Source of the DNA: Oscillospiraceae bacterium
GTDB taxonomy: Bacteria; Bacillota; Clostridia; Oscillospirales; Oscillospiraceae
Length of the DNA stretch: 34,662 nucleotides
Reading direction: 5' to 3'
Assembly (NCBI GenBank): GCA_021771635.1
Contig: JAETOQ010000035.1
Span: forward strand, 1-34,662
Part shown: positions 1-8,074 of the stretch, piece after piece
Layout of the letters: each line of letters begins with the position of its first letter
Position numbering within the stretch: position 1 is the first letter of the stretch
Program-made: the position numbers and the translations under genes
The notes under the pieces: generated by a model
What the model was told of the DNA's origin: nothing
The model's input: the letters and a program-made list of their open reading frames with translations, nothing else
The model's database searches: none

Positions 1-60
1 CAGATGTGGTCGGCAAACCATCTCCTATTGTATCGTTGGAGGTTTATCATTTCTACTCAT

Positions 61-98
61 AGGCATAGCCTTTTTGGATCCACGGGCATAGCCCGTGG
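61..98. repeat. pair of GGCATAGCC-type hairpins at left edge
   Basis: AGGCATAGCCT (61-71) is followed by CCACGGGCATAGCCCGTGG (80-98), two palindromes sharing the GCATAGC core. Such paired hairpins resemble the palindromic ends of IS200/IS605-type elements or REP sequences, but no transposase gene is visible because the window begins here. An open frame without a start runs into the edge and stops at 60-62; I do not recognise it. Confidence 0.45.
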
Positions 99-113
99 TT
101 TTCATTTTTACAA

Positions 114-150
114 AAATATTGAGGTCCGGAGCTGAAAAGCTCCGGACCTC
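114..150. terminator. bidirectional terminator after the merR-hydrolase gene
   Basis: A 13-bp perfect stem (121-133 with 138-150, loop GAAA) is followed on the plus side by a T run and on the minus side by ATATTTTTG. It lies 57 bp beyond the stop of the leftward gene at 207 and so probably ends the permease-hydrolase operon. Confidence 0.8.
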
Positions 151-206
151 AATGCTTTTTTCGATCTTTCAATATACCTGATGGGGGAGCAGGGAAAATC
201 CGGCGG

Positions 207-1124
207 TCACTCCTGCTCCAGCAGCGTTTCCAGGGCGCTGGCACAGGAGTATGCCTCGAAGCCATAATTGATCTGCATGAGCGACATGCCGTACTCATGC
301 TCCCGCTGGGTAGTAGAATCCGTCCCATCCTCCGCAATGGCCACATGAAAACCGCGGTAAAACGCTTCGATGGCGGTCTGTGCCACGCATACATCCGTGC
401 GCCAGCCGGCCAGGAGCAGCGTGCGGACATTCAGTGTGTCCAGAACACTCTGCAAATCGGTATTGATAAAGCCGTTAAACAGATTTTTCTGCACCACGTA
501 GTCACAGGCGTGAGGCGCGACCTCGTCGATGATCTGCGCGCCGTAGGTCCCCTCCATCATATGGTCGTTCCAGATCTGCAGCTCGGGGTCCCCCTTGCGG
601 TGGCAGTCACAGACATAGATGACGGGGACTCCCAGGTCATGGGCTTTTGCAAACAGCATTTTCAGCGGAGGCAGGATATTCAGGATCCGCTTGCAGGGAA
701 GCGCACCGCCCTGCAGGATATCATTTTGCAGATCAATGGCCACCACTGCCACCCGGTGAGAAATACCCGACACAGGGGATTCCTCCTCGCAGGACAGGGC
801 GGCATTGAGCACCGCCAGTGCCTGACGGTACTCGTCGAGCCGCGTCTCCACATAGCGGCGCTGACGCCGCATCTCCGCGTGAAGAACGTCCTGGGGCGCG
901 TCCAGCAGCGCGGCGATCTCCGGCAGGCCGAATTTCAGCTTACGGAAATACTGGATCTGCTGCAGCCGCTGGATGGCCTCCTGGGAATACAGGCGGTACC
1001 CCGCCTCCGACCGAGCCGAGGGCGGACATAGCCCGATGGACTCGTAATGCCGGATGGCCTTTTGCGTCAGGCCGGTCAATTTCGCCGCCGTCCGAATGGT
1101 GACTAAAGCCCCGTTACCCCCCAT
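207..1124 (-). CDS. MerR regulator fused to isochorismatase-family cysteine hydrolase
   Basis: 305 aa. Residues about 8-76 are a MerR winged helix (helix-turn-helix then the RHYESIGL and GYRLYS motifs), followed by a coiled linker to about 110 and an isochorismatase/nicotinamidase-like domain from about 124 to 300. The catalytic triad of that family is intact: Asp131 (IDLQND), Lys213 (VQKNLFNGF) and Cys246 (TDVCVAQ). MerR proteins normally dimerise through the coil and sense a ligand C-terminally, so here an enzyme replaces the sensor. The start ATG lies 6 bp after the stop of the upstream hydrolase, with no clear ribosome site, suggesting translational coupling. The substrate is unknown; the permease two genes upstream suggests a pyrimidine- or amide-type compound (inference). 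Either catalytic or purely ligand-sensing use of the domain is possible. Confidence 0.88.
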   Translation of the reverse strand: MGGNGALVTIRTAAKLTGLTQKAIRHYESIGLCPPSARSEAGYRLYSQEAIQRLQQIQYFRKLKFGLPEIAALLDAPQDVLHAEMRRQRRYVETRLDEYRQALAVLNAALSCEEESPVSGISHRVAVVAIDLQNDILQGGALPCKRILNILPPLKMLFAKAHDLGVPVIYVCDCHRKGDPELQIWNDHMMEGTYGAQIIDEVAPHACDYVVQKNLFNGFINTDLQSVLDTLNVRTLLLAGWRTDVCVAQTAIEAFYRGFHVAIAEDGTDSTTQREHEYGMSLMQINYGFEAYSCASALETLLEQE

Positions 1125-1130
1125 TGGCAG

Positions 1131-1733
1131 TTAGAGTTTGGCAATCACTTTGTCGCTGGTGGTGACAGCGCCAAAGTGCGTTTCAATATCCCACAGAGTG
1201 GACTCCTGCTCACGGGGGCCGGTGGCCCGGACGCAATCCTCGGGGACAACGACTTGGTAGCCCAGGAAGAACGCATCGTGGCAGGTGGAACGGACGCAGA
1301 TGTTGGTCACAACGCCGGTGACCACTACGGTCTTGACGCCCAGTTCCCGCAGCACCAGGTCCAGATCCGTCTGGAAGAAGCCGCTGAACCGACGCTTTTT
1401 GATACAATAATCCTCCTCCAGCGGCGTCAGCTCTTCGATGACCTCGGCGCCCCAGGTGCCGTCGATGCAGTGCGGCGCCCGCTTTTCAAACTCCTTGTCG
1501 TATTTGCCCGCCCGATGGCAGTCGTTGATGTAGATAATAGGGCAGCCGTGCTTCCGACCCTCGGCGATCAGGTTGGCGATGGAGCCGTAAATTTCCTCAC
1601 CCTCTTTCAGCACCATGCTGCCGCCCTCCTTGCAGAAGTCGTTCAGCATGTCCACAATGAGGATGGCGGGCTTTTCCATGGCAAAATTGCTGCCGTCATC
1701 AACAAAGTGCTCGGCAAATCCTTTTTCAGACAT
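1131..1733 (-). CDS. isochorismatase-family cysteine hydrolase
   Basis: 200 aa, one-domain cytosolic hydrolase of the isochorismatase/nicotinamidase/N-carbamoylsarcosine amidase superfamily. The family triad is visible: Asp28 (IVDMLNDF), Lys113 (CIKKRRFSGF) and Cys146 (VTNICVRS), as is the DCHR motif near residue 71. The ATG at 1733 is preferred over an upstream in-frame start at 1787, because AAGGAGA sits 8 bases before it and the longer form would overlap the permease. It lies 22 bp after the permease and 6 bp before the MerR-hydrolase gene, and is related to the hydrolase half of that fusion. These enzymes cleave amide bonds of small amides or ureido compounds; the actual substrate cannot be read from sequence. 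Confidence 0.9.
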   Translation of the reverse strand: MSEKGFAEHFVDDGSNFAMEKPAILIVDMLNDFCKEGGSMVLKEGEEIYGSIANLIAEGRKHGCPIIYINDCHRAGKYDKEFEKRAPHCIDGTWGAEVIEELTPLEEDYCIKKRRFSGFFQTDLDLVLRELGVKTVVVTGVVTNICVRSTCHDAFFLGYQVVVPEDCVRATGPREQESTLWDIETHFGAVTTSDKVIAKL

Positions 1734-1755
1734 GACAGATAGTCTCCTTTCAAAA

Positions 1756-3015
1756 TCAAGCGCTCTTTTTGTTCTGCGCCACATCAAAGATAGCTTTTAC
1801 GATAAAGGCCGCGATCACGCAGTTGACAGAGGGCAGGCCCACATTGATATAGGATACCAGGAAACCGGCGATCCATGCCACAAAGCCGCCGACGTCGGCC
1901 GCGGGCAGGCTGTCCAGCTCGGGGTAGCCATTCTTGAATTTCAGGATGAAGTCCGCCAGCATGATGCCCACCACAGGGGGCACCGTGGAGGCCAGGAAGT
2001 TGATGTAGGTGCCGAACATGTTGTAGAAGCCGATGCAGGCGAAGATGATGCCCAGCACGCCGAAGATGAGGACCAGTGTTTTCCGGGGCAGCTTGATAAC
2101 GCTGCTGAGACTCATGGAGCCGGAGTAGACGCAGCCCTGGGCGGTGGACCAGATGTTCAGCACCATGACGATAAAGGCGGGAGCCAGCAAGCCCTGGAGG
2201 GCCAGGACGCCCATGATGTCAGGATCATTGTAGACCACGGAGCCGATGGCGCCGAAGAATACCATGAAAGAGTTGCCGATCATGATGGTGATGATCATGA
2301 CGATGACGGAGGTCTTGGCGTCCTTGGCGAAGCGCATGATGTCGGGGGTAAACATGACGGAGCCGACGGCATAGGAACCCACGCCCAGGGAGACAGCCTT
2401 GGCAAAGGACAGGGTATCCTCCTTGACGATGGCGTTCATGCCGGCGATGCCGCCCACATCCCGGAACGCCATGACGATGGAGATGACGCCGAAGATGAGG
2501 ATGATGGGCACGGCGATGTTGCTGAGCATGTTCATCCACTTTGTGCCCTTCATGGCGGTCATGGTCATACCCAGGCCGCCCAGGATGGCGATGGGCAGAA
2601 TGGGCAGGGCAGTGAAGAGGCGGTGAGCGGAGTCGCCGATGAGGTAGGCATCAATGGAGAACCAGCCGATGGTGGTGACAGCCACGATGACGATGGGGAC
2701 CCAGGTGCCGGCGCGGCCGAAGCTGTACCGGCTGAGCAGGCCAAAGGAGAGGCCGCTCTTGGTGGCAATGACGCCCATAATGCAGGAGAGGACCGTCAGG
2801 ATCAAGCTGCTGACGAGAACGGCCCCGACCATGTTGTTGAAAGAAAGACCGACGCCGATGGTGCTGCCCGCCTGCATGCTGGTGACAACAAACACGTATC
2901 CCAGAGAGATGATCAGGGCAGACATAAAGGGCTTGCGGGCCGACATGGGTACTGCGGATTTACTGTACTCATCGTCCTGGGCGAGTTCCGCGTTGACTTT
3001 TTTGTTTTCGTCCAT
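1756..3015 (-). CDS. NCS1-family cytosine/purine-type permease
   Basis: 419 aa, about 12 membrane segments, of the nucleobase:cation symporter-1 family (CodB-like). The N-terminal stretch carries the family's substrate-site features: SLGYVFVVTSMQAG near residues 35-50, SFGLLSRYSFG near 90-100 and GWFSIDAYL near 120. The length matches CodB homologues (about 420 aa). The start at 3015 has AAAAGGA upstream; an earlier in-frame ATG at 3081 lies inside the promoter and is rejected. First gene of the operon. With two amide hydrolases downstream it probably imports a nucleobase or related heterocycle that they, or the host pathway, degrade (inference). Confidence 0.88.
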   Translation of the reverse strand: MDENKKVNAELAQDDEYSKSAVPMSARKPFMSALIISLGYVFVVTSMQAGSTIGVGLSFNNMVGAVLVSSLILTVLSCIMGVIATKSGLSFGLLSRYSFGRAGTWVPIVIVAVTTIGWFSIDAYLIGDSAHRLFTALPILPIAILGGLGMTMTAMKGTKWMNMLSNIAVPIILIFGVISIVMAFRDVGGIAGMNAIVKEDTLSFAKAVSLGVGSYAVGSVMFTPDIMRFAKDAKTSVIVMIITIMIGNSFMVFFGAIGSVVYNDPDIMGVLALQGLLAPAFIVMVLNIWSTAQGCVYSGSMSLSSVIKLPRKTLVLIFGVLGIIFACIGFYNMFGTYINFLASTVPPVVGIMLADFILKFKNGYPELDSLPAADVGGFVAWIAGFLVSYINVGLPSVNCVIAAFIVKAIFDVAQNKKSA

Positions 3016-3075
3016 AATGCTTTGTCCTTTTCTAACATAGATTTTCAAAGACCGCCCGGATCGTTCTTTGAATAA

Positions 3076-3109
3076 TTGCATTATAATGCAAAAGTATTTG
3101 CCTTTTCAA
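3076..3109 (-). promoter_or_regulatory. operon promoter with palindrome over the -10 box
   Basis: On the minus strand TTGAAA (3104-3109), an 18-base spacer and TATAAT (3080-3085) form a good sigma-A promoter for the permease operon. The -10 box lies in the exact middle of a perfect 16-bp palindrome, TTGCATTATAATGCAA (3076-3091). A dimeric regulator bound there would block RNA polymerase. The MerR fusion encoded at the operon's end is one candidate, although MerR proteins usually bind in the spacer. Confidence 0.75.
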
Positions 3110-3319
3110 GTTGTGCAGAATGTCCAATCCCTCCCCCTGGGGAAAGGTTTTTCTATGTGGAAAATATATGATGCAGAGGCGTCCGGCCCTGGCGGGCATT
3201 TTATAAAACATGTGTATTTATACATCACATTTTTTTGTAGAAATTTTGGAGGCGTTGCAGTGTCCCGTGCAACTCCGGGGGCGGGGGGAGGGATTCTTGA
3301 GGAGTGTTTTTCATCACAT

Positions 3320-3338
3320 GGTGGTTCACTGAACCACC
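3320..3338. promoter_or_regulatory. RHH-type operator before first tail-fibre-like gene
   Basis: GGTGGTTCACTGAACCACC is a palindrome broken only at its centre. It contains GTGGTTCACTGAA, identical to the sequence at 9892-9904 in the divergent promoter of the two RHH regulators. It lies about 30 bases before the TTG start at 3370. It could also fold as an 8-bp RNA hairpin. Confidence 0.7.
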
Positions 3339-3369
3339 AAAAGCAGGAGCAAAGAGAGGAGAGATTCGT

Positions 3370-3798
3370 TTGCAGCAAACAGAACACTACAAACTAAACC
3401 AGTGGGAGCGGACAGACCGCATTCAGATGGAGGACTTTAACAACAATAACCTGAAAATCGAGGCGGCGCTGGAGGGGGTGACGGCGCTGTGCAACTGCCA
3501 GGTATATCTGCTGCCCTACACAGGCACCGGAACGACGGGGCCGATCACCCACACGTTCCCCCACCGGCCCATGTTCCTCATGATCCTGATTGCCAACGGC
3601 GGCGGCACCTGGATCTACGGTGCCCGGGGTTGCACCTATATCAGCGGGCATTATTCCATTAACAGTTACCTCTCCACCCCCATCACCTGGGGTGATTGGT
3701 CCGTGACCATTGGAAATGCGGACTATAGTGCTACTCTCTGCTGCAACAGCAAGGACACCCACTATTGCATTGTGGCCCTGCTGGACGCGGCGAACTGA
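3370..3798 (+). CDS. small phage tail-fibre-like protein (copy A)
   Basis: 142 aa. The first 30 residues (YKLNQWERTDRIQMEDFN, then NNNLKIEAAL) match the N-terminal motif found at the start of many Firmicute prophage tail-fibre or baseplate-attached proteins and of the paralogue at 12163. The remaining ~100 residues are Gly/Thr/aromatic-rich and look like a beta-structured tip domain; I do not recognise a fold. No signal peptide. The start is the TTG at 3370, which aligns with the ATG of the paralogue and has AGGAG seven bases upstream. No other phage structural genes flank it. A palindromic RHH-type operator lies just upstream. Role unknown: a domesticated receptor-binding protein or part of a contractile particle are both possible. 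Confidence 0.7.
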   Translation: MQQTEHYKLNQWERTDRIQMEDFNNNNLKIEAALEGVTALCNCQVYLLPYTGTGTTGPITHTFPHRPMFLMILIANGGGTWIYGARGCTYISGHYSINSYLSTPITWGDWSVTIGNADYSATLCCNSKDTHYCIVALLDAAN

Positions 3799-3799
3799 A

Positions 3800-3834
3800 A
3801 AAAGGACCCCGGGCCAATGGCCCGGGGTCCTTTT
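3800..3834. terminator. bidirectional terminator between tail-like gene A and SLH gene A
   Basis: A 16-bp stem (3800-3815 with 3819-3834, loop AAT) carries A/T runs on both sides and so serves the rightward gene ending at 3798 and the leftward gene ending at 3876. Confidence 0.85.
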
Positions 3835-3875
3835 CTGCTTGGAACTTTGAATGTCAGCTTTTTGCGTTCTACAAG

Positions 3876-6800
3876 TTAGTAGTTAACACTCACATTGACA
3901 TCGATCACAACAGGAGTGCTGGCCTTTGCGCTGCTGATGGTAACAACAAAGTCACCCTCGGCACCGTTGGCAGGCAGGAGCTTCGCCGCAGTAGCAGCAT
4001 CGGCCGTGGTATCACCCTTCAGGTTGTAGGTGTAGCCATCGGGAGCCTTGACGCTGACCTTGTAACCAGCATCAATCAGTGTCTTGACAGCGTCGAACAC
4101 ACCAGTGTTCGCTACCGCACCAAAAGCTGCAGGATTAGCCTTGACGGCGATGGTGATCTTGTCGCCATCGTTCTTGATTACGGCACCAGTCAGTCCGGAC
4201 TTGTTGCCAATGCCCGCAACTGCATCAGCGACGTTCTTCTCGAAGTCTTCCTGGCTCTCCCAAGCCACGACTTCAACATCTTCCTCGACAGTGATTTCCA
4301 GCTTTTCGTTCGCGGCAAACTTGCGCTCCTCATCGTTGACCTTGTAGGTGCCAGCAGTGGTGAAGGTCAGAGTGACCTTGTCGCCCAGAGGAACGAAGGT
4401 GGTGACAGCATTGCTATCAGCATCCACGGCGTTGACACCATTGGGAACAGTGATCTCAGCAGCGGAGACCAGCACGCGGTCCGCAGTGCCAATGTTCAGG
4501 GTCAGCTTGCCATTAGCAGCAACCGTCACATTGTACTGGCCGTCGGCAAGATACTTGCCGGGAGTCACGTCATTGAAAATGGTGGAGCCAGTGCTCTTAG
4601 TGGGAGTGGCAATGGTCTTGCCGTTCACGATGACTCTGACATTGGTGCCATTGATAATAGCCAGGTAATCATCGCCCAGCTCTCTGTCAGCGTTCATGGT
4701 GATAGTGGTCTGACCGCCAGTGATGTCAGTGTCCATAATCACGATCTGCTGACCAGCGGGGATCTCGAAGGACATGGAGATGATCTTGCCAAACTCCATC
4801 TCGGGAGTGCCCTTGTCGGTATATTCGGTCTTGCCGTCAGCAGACCAGACAGTGGCGTTAGCCAGCTTGCCAGTCAGCTTCAGGGTCTTGGTCTCGACCT
4901 TCTTCTCCAGAGTCACGATCACTTCGGTGTCCGCGGTGACGTTCTTGACAGTGATCTTGCCGTCAGCATACTCGCCGCCCGTGACGGAGACGAACTCATA
5001 GCCTTCGGGAACAGTGTACTCGATGACAGCGTCCGCGCCCTTCTTGACGGTCTCGGACTTGCTGGACACGCCGTCCTTCACGGTGACAGTGTACTCAGCG
5101 CCGTTCTGGGGACGATACGCCTGATAGATGTAGACCAACTCGGCATTCTGGTCGTCAGCCTTCACAACAGAAACGGTGACATCGATATACGGGTCATCTT
5201 CCTTCATGTCGTTGATGCTGCCGGGGGTAACAACCCACTCCCACTTGCCTTCATAGGGCAGGCCCTTCTCAGCGGCCTTCTCATAGTCCTTCAGTTCCTC
5301 GGGCTTGTGCTCGACCAGGACAAAGACGGTCTCCTTGGCGGTGAACTTCTGGACGTTTTCAATGGTATCTCTCTTGACCTGGAAGGCGGCGTCGCCCACG
5401 GCAACGGGAGCGCCAGAGGTCACAGGCTCGGCCACTTCGACCTTGGTGATGTAGGTATCATCGCCATCGGTGACGGACTTGACAGCCTTGTACAGAACGC
5501 CGGTATTCAGGTTCCAGTACTTGGAGTCATCCTTCTTGCCGGACCGCAGGGCGGGGCCGTCATAGGCGGTGTACTCCACGTTCAGAGTCTCGTTGTCGCC
5601 ATCGACATAGGCCTTCTTCAGCATCCAGTAATCGTCGCCGTCATACTTGAAGGACTCGCGCTTATCGCTGGTCAGGATGAAGTAGGTGCTGTTCTTATCA
5701 TAGATGTCGCCATCAATGATGAACATGACCTCCACAACGCCCTTCTTCAGGACGTAGGCGATCTTGGCGTTGGAGATGTTGGGGACCTCGTCATAGCCGG
5801 TGTAGACCTTCTCGCCGTCGATATCGACGAAGAGTGTCTTCTTGTCAACGATCAGGCCGCGGGTGTCGCCGCTGGCCTTATCCTCGGGATCAATGAACGC
5901 CTCGCCGTTGTTGATCTCGTACAGACCGGCGGGATACTCAGCGTCAACATAGGTCAGGGTGTACACGCCCTTGTCGCTGACAGTGTACTTCCAGATCAGT
6001 TCGTCGATGTTGGTACGGTCGATGTTGGTGATCTTGTCGTCGCGGTTATCGTCGATCCACTTGATATCTTCGCCGATCTTCTCAGTAGTACCGGGGACAA
6101 CAGCGTCAGCGGGAACCTTCTTCAGCTCGTCCTTCAGATCGGCCTTGACAGAGGTGGCGTCATCCAGAACGACCTTGGCAACCCAGTCGCGCAGCTCCTC
6201 GTCGGAGTCCTTGACATACAGGTACTTGCTGCCGTCGTCGCCCTTCTTGAAGCCCAGGACATAGCCGTTGGGATCCAGATACAGGGTGTACTCGGTGTTC
6301 AGCTCGGGATGCTCAGCAACGTTGATGTTCTCCAGATCATAAACGTTGTGGGTCTTGCTCTCAGCGTAGTCATACTGCTCGCCGTCGTCCATCTTCAGGT
6401 AGGACTTCTCGGAGTTCTTGTCGGACTCAACGCGCTTGACGTCGCCGGTGACGGTCTCGGGTTCAAAGACCTCGCCGATGATGTAGTCGTCCTCATCCTC
6501 GTCGTAGTCCACGGTGAAGACAACATAGTCGTCCTCTTCGTAGCCCTCGATGGCAAAGGTCTTGTCGTCCAGCTTGGGCTCAGCGGACAGAGCCTTGACG
6601 GTGATGATGTCGTCCTTCACCTTGGAGACTTCGCCGATGTAGTGGTTGTACTCCACCACGGTCACAGTGCCGGGATCGACCTTGTTGCCGTAGTTGTCTC
6701 TGCGATAGCTGTCCTTGACATAGATCTCGGTGACAGTGCCCTCGCCGGTGTAGACATAGTCCTTATCGCCGTTCTTGCTGGGCTGCTTGCCATCGACTTC

Positions 6801-7754
6801 CTTGCCGTTGACGTAGTACTCCCAAGTGTAGTCGTCCTCGTCGAACAGAGCCTTGCTCAGTTCCTTATAGACGTCCTTCTCCTTGGTGCCCTCGGTGAAG
6901 ACATAGGTGGGAGTCTTGGTGGTGTAGGTGCCGATCTCGGCCTTCTTCAGCTTCCAGGTGTTGGCGGGACGGCCATAGATGCCGTGGCCCACTTCCAGCT
7001 CCAGGTTGGTGAAGTACTTCTCAGCGAACTGCACGAAGCCATCGTCCTCGATGTTGCCGTCATACAGCTTGCCGGTGCCCCACTCCACGTCGCGGATGGT
7101 GCCGGAGAGAACAACATTGGCGCCGGAGACGTTGACGGTGGTCTTCTGAACGTACTCGACCATGGTGGCCTGCAGGGTGTTCAGCGCATACAGGCAGGCC
7201 TGCTCACGGGTAGCGGCCTCAGTGCCGTTCAGCTCGGTCACCATGCCCTTGGTCAGGCCGGTGGCCAGGGCCTGCTTGGCGACCTGGATGGACCAGTTGT
7301 CACCGACATAGCCCTCGGTGATGGCATCATAGCCCAGAGCGCCCAGCAGCATCTTCAGGAACGCATAGTTCGTCAGAGTTGCAGAGGGACGGAAGGTGCC
7401 GTCAGCGTAGCCGCTGATGATGCCCTGCTGCTGGCAGTAAGCGATGTAGCCAGCAAAGGTGTGGTTGACAGGGACATCCTTGTAGGGAGCCGTGTCAGCG
7501 CGGAGGGCAGCGGCGGTGGTGGGGCCAAGGATCAGGTTGCAGATGATCTTGGCAGCGGCACCACGAGTCAGGTTGCCCTGGGGATTGAAGGAGCCATCTT
7601 CGTAACCGTCGATGACCTTCACGGCGGACATCACGTCGACAGCTTCTTTGTAGGTGATCTTGCTGTCATCGGTGAAGTCCTTGGCGCCGGCGCTGATGGT
7701 GACCAGGGACATGGTCATGATCAGAGCCAGAACCAGAGAAAGGAACTTCTTCAT
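3876..7754 (-). CDS. large secreted SLH-domain surface protein (copy A)
   Basis: 1292 aa. A signal peptide (MKKFLSLVLALIMTMSLVTI, cleavage near SAGA-KD at 24) is followed by three SLH repeats at about 27-75, 88-145 and 153-205, each with GYxDGxFxP/TRxxA-type signatures. SLH domains anchor proteins to pyruvylated wall polymer. The middle (about 215-880) is very acidic and beta-rich with repeated DDYVVFTVDYDEDE- and DEVPN-type blocks, and is shared with the paralogue at 13003. The last ~400 residues are unrelated to it and contain Ig- or bacterial-repeat-like stretches (VKKGADAVIEYTVPEGYEF, then GGEYADGKITVKNVTADTEV). AAGGAGG lies 7 bases before the ATG. It has its own promoter and a ~140-nt leader, suggesting high expression. 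Likely an S-layer or adhesin component. Confidence 0.92.
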   Translation of the reverse strand: MKKFLSLVLALIMTMSLVTISAGAKDFTDDSKITYKEAVDVMSAVKVIDGYEDGSFNPQGNLTRGAAAKIICNLILGPTTAAALRADTAPYKDVPVNHTFAGYIAYCQQQGIISGYADGTFRPSATLTNYAFLKMLLGALGYDAITEGYVGDNWSIQVAKQALATGLTKGMVTELNGTEAATREQACLYALNTLQATMVEYVQKTTVNVSGANVVLSGTIRDVEWGTGKLYDGNIEDDGFVQFAEKYFTNLELEVGHGIYGRPANTWKLKKAEIGTYTTKTPTYVFTEGTKEKDVYKELSKALFDEDDYTWEYYVNGKEVDGKQPSKNGDKDYVYTGEGTVTEIYVKDSYRRDNYGNKVDPGTVTVVEYNHYIGEVSKVKDDIITVKALSAEPKLDDKTFAIEGYEEDDYVVFTVDYDEDEDDYIIGEVFEPETVTGDVKRVESDKNSEKSYLKMDDGEQYDYAESKTHNVYDLENINVAEHPELNTEYTLYLDPNGYVLGFKKGDDGSKYLYVKDSDEELRDWVAKVVLDDATSVKADLKDELKKVPADAVVPGTTEKIGEDIKWIDDNRDDKITNIDRTNIDELIWKYTVSDKGVYTLTYVDAEYPAGLYEINNGEAFIDPEDKASGDTRGLIVDKKTLFVDIDGEKVYTGYDEVPNISNAKIAYVLKKGVVEVMFIIDGDIYDKNSTYFILTSDKRESFKYDGDDYWMLKKAYVDGDNETLNVEYTAYDGPALRSGKKDDSKYWNLNTGVLYKAVKSVTDGDDTYITKVEVAEPVTSGAPVAVGDAAFQVKRDTIENVQKFTAKETVFVLVEHKPEELKDYEKAAEKGLPYEGKWEWVVTPGSINDMKEDDPYIDVTVSVVKADDQNAELVYIYQAYRPQNGAEYTVTVKDGVSSKSETVKKGADAVIEYTVPEGYEFVSVTGGEYADGKITVKNVTADTEVIVTLEKKVETKTLKLTGKLANATVWSADGKTEYTDKGTPEMEFGKIISMSFEIPAGQQIVIMDTDITGGQTTITMNADRELGDDYLAIINGTNVRVIVNGKTIATPTKSTGSTIFNDVTPGKYLADGQYNVTVAANGKLTLNIGTADRVLVSAAEITVPNGVNAVDADSNAVTTFVPLGDKVTLTFTTAGTYKVNDEERKFAANEKLEITVEEDVEVVAWESQEDFEKNVADAVAGIGNKSGLTGAVIKNDGDKITIAVKANPAAFGAVANTGVFDAVKTLIDAGYKVSVKAPDGYTYNLKGDTTADAATAAKLLPANGAEGDFVVTISSAKASTPVVIDVNVSVNY

Positions 7755-7931
7755 GGTTTTTCCTCCTTGTAGAATTGGCGGTGAAGAGCCGCCTTATTTT
7801 TGCGGATGCCGTCCGGTCGGCCGTCTCCGGCGCACATACAGTGGCTAGCCGGACTCCGTATCTATGCCGGAGCAGGTGTCTCCTTTTGACCTCCGCAACG
7901 CCAATTTAAGGCATAAAATCCGCGCTGTCCA
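7755..7931 (-). promoter_or_regulatory. promoter and long leader of SLH gene A
   Basis: TGGACA (7926-7931), 17 bases and TAAATT (7903-7908) on the minus strand. The region aligns position for position with the promoter of SLH gene B (shared GTTAAAAG upstream, GGATTTT in the spacer, TAAATTG). The ~140-nt leader carries several hairpins and a palindromic GGCTAGCC (7843-7850), also present in the other SLH leader. I found no match to a known riboswitch. Confidence 0.65.
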
Positions 7932-8035
7932 CTGTTTTGAGGACCTTTTAACCCAATTGAAAAACGGCATACAACCCGATGCATGCGCCATGTTTTACCA
8001 TCGTAACATCGGCTTTGTTTCCACTGTCGGCGGAC

Positions 8036-8069
8036 AAAAAGGGGCGCGGACCCTGGGCGGGCCCGCGCC
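8036..8069 (-). terminator. terminator of recombinase-like regulator A
   Basis: Read leftward, GGCGCGG...CCGCGCC forms a GC-rich stem just after the stop at 8075, followed by CCTTTTTG. Confidence 0.75.
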
Positions 8070-8074
8070 GGATG

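Noticed and set aside
1615-3075. 486-codon His/Asp/Gly-rich frame opposite the permease
   Set aside because: Antisense shadow of a membrane protein; composition is that of complemented Val/Ile/Met codons.
3278-3295. G-run stretch as a G-quadruplex
   Set aside because: Only three good G tracts are close together, and no gene feature depends on it.
3765-7772. 1335-codon open frame on the plus strand opposite SLH gene A
   Set aside because: It mirrors the codon bias of the SLH gene, has no signal peptide or domain, and runs through the terminator and leader. The minus-strand product has signal peptide, SLH repeats, ribosome site and promoter.
7755-7900. Cobalamin or cyclic-di-GMP riboswitch in the SLH leader
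   Set aside because: GCCACTG is present, but the other conserved blocks of either class (for example GACGCAAAGCC) are absent in both SLH leaders.
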